Source: Helochares maculicollis (Eukaryota > Arthropoda > Insecta > Coleoptera > Hydrophilidae). Taken from it: a stretch of 41,376 nucleotides of DNA. A program made the position numbers and the translations under genes. A model generated the notes under the pieces. That model made no database searches, had not been told where the DNA came from, and saw only the letters and a program-made list of their open reading frames with translations. Below, piece after piece: positions 37,137 to 41,376 of the stretch; within the stretch, counting starts at the first letter, position 1; the number at the start of each line of letters is the position of its first letter. The stretch spans positions 1 to 41,376 of the forward strand of contig JAWQRO010000363.1 of the NCBI GenBank assembly GCA_033557835.1. Direction: 5' to 3'.

Positions 37137-38095
37137 TATATACACAGTGAATCTATTTTGTTTTTCTTGTTTTTAATGTTAAACAAACTTTCGATTTTCC
37201 AAAAAATTTCGTTTTTTCGTTTTATCTTTAAAAGTCAATAGAAAATAAAAAATACACGTCACGTATAAAAAACAATTTTAATTAATAAGATTAATTTCAG
37301 AAAATAAAAACATAACAAAGGAACATTTTTGCACTTTTCTCGTTTTCACAAATAATCATCTTGCGTCCTTCTCGTCGTTGATACGCAATTCTTCCAGCGT
37401 TTTGAAGATACTGTTGTAGCAATTTACGGTGTCTTTGCTGTTTTAATGTTTGTTTTACTTTTAATCAATTTAGTTTTTGTCCGCCATTGTATAAATCACG
37501 TTCGCTACAAATATTTACAAGTTTTTTTGAGAAAGTGTAGCTCCAATTTATTTTTATCTAAATTATTTAAATATACACGAACGCGGCCACCTCTTGTCCA
37601 GGAGGCGCGTCAATATCACTCTTATTTACATTTTTTACAAATTGTTATTATTTTCGTAAGTTTAAGGTACAATCAGCACCCGTGAAAAAACGAGTGTCAG
37701 TTCGGTTTTTGGGCCTCTAATTTTACATCATTTTTCTTGCGAATGGATCCTTGCGAAGTGAGGTAGTCGATTTTTGAAATCATTTGCTTAGGTTTTATCC
37801 ATTTTTACGATGCGTGTGCGTACTAACGCGATTTTTGTAATGGCATATCAGCCATTTTCCATGCTTTTTCTATCAGGTTGCTCCATTCGTTTGTATTGTG
37901 TTTCGCGTTAGTTTACCGTCGCACTTGTTAAAGATCACTCTTTGTATCACTTGAAGGAATATAATGTTTTGGCATACTTTCTTTTCTGTTTTGTTTGTTT
38001 TCTCACTACACAGCCCAGTCTTTTTTGTTTTTCATAGCTTCCGCTAACTGCTAGCCATTATCGCTGTGATGTAATAAGGCCCAATGGGCTGGATG
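37137..38095 (-). other. vvl: Putative vvl 3' UTR with Pumilio-type sites
   Basis: This is the DNA directly downstream of the vvl stop codon on its strand. The nearest AATAAA on the minus strand is at 37552-37547, giving a 3' UTR of about 0.55 kb. A stronger double signal AATAAATAAA lies at about 36263-36254 and would give about 1.85 kb. Three matches to the Pumilio consensus TGTANATA are read on the minus strand at 37630-37623 and 37519-37512 (TGTAAATA) and 37144-37137 (TGTATATA). The true end cannot be set from sequence alone. Confidence 0.35.
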
Positions 38096-39313
38096 CTAGT
38101 GCGCCGTTAATTGATGTCCCATACTTTGGGGAGAGAGCATAGGGGGACTATGGGAATGCGAATGTTGGCCCATGGGACTACCGTGCATGTCCGGGTGGTG
38201 GCCATAACCTGGGTGCATGTGGCCTCCAGGTGGTAGGGTGTCTATCATGTCGCTTCCTAGGGTGTTTGGTGGCGTCATGCGCTTTTCCTTCTGCCGCCTA
38301 TTGCAAAACCAAACTCTGACGACTTCTTTTTCTAACTGCAGCGAATCCGCAAGCGATGAGATTTCCTGAGCGGAGGGCTTCGGTTGCTTGTGAAAATGCT
38401 GCTCTAGGGCTCCTTTTACCGACACTTCTATGCTTGTGCGTTTTTTACGTTTACGGCCCTGTGCTGCTATTTTATCTATTGACGTAGGTGATCCAGTTGT
38501 TGAATCCGCTTCTTCTAGCCATTTTTGCAATAAAGGTTTTAACTTGCACATATTTTTGAAACTTAATTGCAAAGCTTCAAACCGGCAGATTGTCGTCTGC
38601 GAAAATACATTTCCGTACAAAGTTCCTAATGCTAATCCTACATCTGCTTGAGTAAAGCCTAATTTTATTCGACGTTGCTTGAATTGTTTAGCGAACGCCT
38701 CTAAATCGTCACTCGTGGGAGTTTCGTCTTCGCCGCCGCTCATTTCCCTCTCTGGATGTTGCGGGTGGTGCGGACTCTGCATGTCCCGGTGATGGAGTTG
38801 GTGTAGGGGTGGCGCAGCTTGATGATGAGCTAACATCCCGTTCATCGCCGCGTGGTATTGTTGGAGCGGTGAACCCGCTCCTCCTGGATTGTAATGGGCC
38901 GTCGAAACGGGTGCGTGCCAAGCATGGGGTGATCCCATCCCTTGTTGTTGCTGCTGTCGATGGTGCATCATTTCGGATTGTTGCGTTAAGGGTTTTACGT
39001 CTTGGTGAGGGTGGTGGTGCGCGTGGTGGTGCATCCCGGCCATAGAAGCAGCCCAGGGATCTGCGCTAGGTTGCAGGCTCACCCAAGGATTCGCCGTCAG
39101 GGACACATGTCCTGACGGACTAGGCGAACTGGCCATCTGGTGATGGTGGTGGTGGTGGTGATTTGGTAGATATTTCATTTCGCTGGCGTCTGCAGCTGAT
39201 CGAGGAGAAGCACTGGCGTGATAACCACCGACTATATTCATACCGACTACACTTCCGTCCAAATCTGCGGAAACTGCACTACTTGCCGGCAAATACGTCG
39301 TGGCCGCCGCCAT
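38096..39313 (-). CDS. vvl: Ventral veins lacking / Drifter, class III POU-homeodomain transcription factor
   Basis: This intronless gene encodes 405 residues, with ATG at 39313-39311 and TAG at 38098-38096. The start is firm: the frame is open further upstream only through a GTG at 39397, with no ATG before the in-frame TAA. The chosen ATG has G at -3 and +4, and the protein begins MAAATTY, like insect Vvl. Residues 1-194 are low complexity: SPRSAADASEMKYL, a run of seven His (52-58), His/Gln/Pro-rich stretches and the class III box NPWVSLQ. Residues 196-269 are the POU-specific domain, with base-contact Gln239, Thr240 and Arg244 in SQTTICRFE. Residues 270-286 are the linker. Residues 288-347 are the homeodomain, with WFCNRRQKEKR (Trp335, POU-specific Cys337, Asn338). 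A His/Pro/Ser-rich tail ends in LTAH. In flies Vvl is a nuclear activator binding octamer-like sites in trachea, midline glia, neurons and wing veins. The lack of introns also fits fly vvl. Confidence in class and orthology is high. Confidence 0.95.
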   Translation of the reverse strand: MAAATTYLPASSAVSADLDGSVVGMNIVGGYHASASPRSAADASEMKYLPNHHHHHHHQMASSPSPSGHVSLTANPWVSLQPSADPWAASMAGMHHHAHHHPHQDVKPLTQQSEMMHHRQQQQQGMGSPHAWHAPVSTAHYNPGGAGSPLQQYHAAMNGMLAHHQAAPPLHQLHHRDMQSPHHPQHPEREMSGGEDETPTSDDLEAFAKQFKQRRIKLGFTQADVGLALGTLYGNVFSQTTICRFEALQLSFKNMCKLKPLLQKWLEEADSTTGSPTSIDKIAAQGRKRKKRTSIEVSVKGALEQHFHKQPKPSAQEISSLADSLQLEKEVVRVWFCNRRQKEKRMTPPNTLGSDMIDTLPPGGHMHPGYGHHPDMHGSPMGQHSHSHSPPMLSPQSMGHQLTAH

Positions 39314-40120
39314 GCCCGTCGTGGGCACCCACGCCGTTTTGTCAACACTATTGAGAATCGTGGTCACAAAATGATTCCCCTTGAAAACACAAGACACAAC
39401 AAGTACGTGGATTTCAGGCGTTTAACATATCGTTTCACACGCACGACGTCTCAGTTAAAACTGCTGGCCTATTCGAAACAACGTCAGTCGCTAGCAGACT
39501 GGAGCCCCACTCTGATACCCCTCCTAAAAATGCGCGCGCCATTGTACCATTCCACTTTGAAACTACGCGTGACGTCACTGGCTACTATTCTGCCACTGGT
39601 GGCAGCTTTAGAGCACCCGCCTGCAAATCATACCCCCTCCACTGGAGGGGAAGTGTTTACACTTCGGAGAGCACGGTTTCTAAGCAACAACCGTCCTGGA
39701 CTCACACCGGATCGTAGGGAAATCCGGGTGGATGGACGGAAAACACCACCGATTTTTTCTCTAGCCGACGGTTGCGACAACTAGAGAACGCGGTCGGAGG
39801 ATATCATTTTTTTGGTGTGCTTGAGGCAGCCGAGAACCTGAGCGCACCACCATAGAGCCTCAAACAACCGCGACCCCTAACAACTTTCGATTTGTTACCA
39901 TTTTAATTATGTTAATTATAATTTGTGCAAAGGCACCTGTTGCCTCCTCTAGTCTAGCGTATAGAGTACAAACGGAGAGAGAGGCTTGCGCCCGCCGCGG
40001 CGGTGCGACGGAAAATTAACATGGAATTTGCAATACAATAGGGCATTAGCACTTGCAAGCTTATACATATGTATGCCGCCTGAAACGGCGTTCCGTTGCA
40101 TTGGGGTAGATTTATAATAA
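39314..40120 (-). promoter_or_regulatory. vvl: vvl 5' UTR and promoter region, CpG-rich
   Basis: GC content is far above the surrounding desert. Reading away from the gene: a TACGTG (Trachealess/Single-minded type) at 39404-39409, a perfect CRE TGACGTCA at 39570-39577, an RFX/X-box-like GTTTCTAAGCAAC at 39676-39688, a GAGA run at 39975-39983, a perfect palindrome CCGCCGCGGCGG at 39992-40003, and on the minus strand a TATAAA at 40116-40111. A start site near 40080 (TTTCAGGC, about 35 bases from the TATA box) is possible but the spacing is long. Several ATGs lie in the putative leader, so upstream open frames may modulate translation. Open frames on the plus strand here (for example 39218-39784) mirror the GC-rich DNA and are not supported as genes. 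Confidence 0.45.
40111..40116 (-). promoter_or_regulatory. vvl: Candidate TATA box of vvl
   Basis: TATAAATC on the minus strand lies just outside the CpG-rich leader and about 800 bases before the vvl ATG. It is the only well-placed TATA I noticed, but AT-rich DNA makes chance matches common. Confidence 0.25.
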
Positions 40121-41376
40121 GCTAGGTCAGTGTGTATATGGCATATTTTAATCAAATTTCTTCTTCTCTCCTCTACGTCACGTCGCCAATTCCCAGGATC
40201 GAAATCAGCGAGTAACTATACAAATTCACCAACAAGAAGAAACCGGCCTGAAGGTTTATCTCGGTGATGTTCGTACATCCCTTTCAGGTTTCGCGTAATA
40301 TGAACACCTTCAATTTTCCACTTTTAATTCATAAATTTTGAGGTCACTATTATGTAAAATGAGGGTACCAAGACCGAGTGTATCGTACATTAATTTTGAC
40401 ACTATGTTTGTGTTGAATATTGCAATTTTCGCTTTCAATCCTTTATTTCTATGTCAATTAAAATATACCGCACTTAGAAATTTTTGTGCTGTAATCGCCC
40501 CTAATTTTCGTCTCCATATTGTGTGCGTTGTTAAACAGCTCAGAGCATCAAGTAAATGTCTAAGTCTAAAGATAAAAAGCGATGGGAATGTAGTCAATTG
40601 CGCTTGTAAAAATTGCGCCCATAAAATTGCTAACAACGTGCTAAATTATTGAAAGTGAAAATATTTATCTTATTAATATTCTTATGGTTTTTTTATCTTA
40701 CATATTTCAAGTATACTCATTTCGAATATTTACTTTTGTATGTATATGGGCTTGACGCACGAAGTTTTGAGGATACTTTGCTTGCAAAACAGTTTGGCAA
40801 CTACTTGCTAATACATCGTTTAAAAATTTTTAAGCAAATAGCGCAAAGCAGCTATTAAATATTAGATGGTAGATAAATAATTAAGAGCATGTTTGTTTCA
40901 AAATTGCCTGAATAGGAATGTGTAATAGGCTTAAGGTTATATCAATTATTTACCAATGGAAAAATTTTTGGAAATCAACACAAGCACCCAAATGTTATAA
41001 AATTCTATTGAGGAAAACTGATTACTTCAATGTGTATGACCAATTTTCTTGTGGTATTCATTTGCATTACTCAGTGATGTAACCAAATATACCTGCATGC
41101 CAATCATGTTATAAATTTATATTTTTAAAGCATTCAGGCTTAAGTATGGTTTCTGTATGTTTATAAATGTAAAATTATGTGGTTTTCTTGATCCGATCTT
41201 AAAATAATTTTCATATCAAATCGAATATAAACTCTTTCCTAGAAATCTAGGTGTGATGTTTAGATATTTAAACAATAAATTAGAAGCAATTAGAAAATTT
41301 GGTTGTCAGTCAGTTTTAGTCAAATGAGGTCAAATACCATAGTCAGGTCAGATCAGATCTGTTCAGTGGTAGGGTG
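40121..41376. other. AT-rich upstream DNA of vvl
   Basis: No gene recognised; frames of 60-104 codons lack domains. An octamer ATTTGCAT sits at 41060-41067, about 1.75 kb upstream of the vvl ATG. The last 70 bases contain GGTCA/CAGTCAG repeats (GTCAGGTCAGATCAGATCTG at about 41342-41361), which in the opposite orientation resemble the GACCTGACC repeats near 1.8-2.1 kb. Confidence 0.45.

Noticed and set aside
39314..39397. N-terminal extension of Vvl by 28 residues
   Set aside because: The extra frame begins at GTG, not ATG, has no Met before the in-frame stop, and the MAAATTY start at 39313 matches the family and has a strong initiation context.
39218..39784. 188-codon plus-strand open frame across the vvl 5' end
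   Set aside because: It is antisense to the vvl start and leader in GC-rich DNA, has no domain and is best explained by low stop density.
1..41376. CRISPR arrays, operons, prokaryotic signals
   Set aside because: No regular repeat-spacer array; the window is eukaryotic nuclear DNA, judging by the insect-type POU gene and mariner elements.

Overview
This is an AT-rich, gene-poor stretch of an animal nuclear genome, most likely an insect. The evidence is one intact, intronless class III POU-homeodomain gene whose protein matches insect ventral veins lacking (vvl, also called drifter or Cf1a), plus two decayed mariner transposons. A beetle or another insect would fit; I cannot fix the order from sequence alone.

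Layout. 1-18 is a TA run. 19-1237 is a complete but dead mariner element with its transposase on the minus strand. About 1.24-15.7 kb is AT-rich non-coding DNA with short repeats, GACCTGACC-type degenerate repeats near 1.8 and 2.1 kb, a small inverted-repeat element at 10.93-11.01 kb and a (CT)9/GCCAT motif cluster at 12.1-12.4 kb. 15.8-17.3 kb holds a possible transposase relic and a second complete but dead mariner of a different lineage. 17.3-38.1 kb is again a gene desert, interrupted by a GC- and CpG-richer island at about 19.26-19.87 kb, several moderately GC-rich blocks, a homeodomain/Cad/TCF-motif cluster at about 29.33-29.56 kb and a 21-bp degenerate tandem repeat at about 36.25-36.37 kb. 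vvl occupies 39313-38096 on the minus strand. Its putative 3' UTR runs leftward and its CpG-rich 5' UTR/promoter lies at about 39.3-40.1 kb. 40.1-41.4 kb is AT-rich upstream DNA.

How it fits together. vvl is the only convincing host gene. The long non-coding flank downstream of it resembles the regulatory deserts of developmental transcription factors. Exact octamer sites (ATGCAAAT, the classical POU site) occur about ten times in the window by my reading, roughly three times the rough expectation. This suggests autoregulatory elements, in line with known drifter autoregulation in Drosophila. Everything regulatory here is inferred from motifs. I see no CRISPR array, no rRNA or convincing tRNA, no second host gene and no evident novel multi-gene system.
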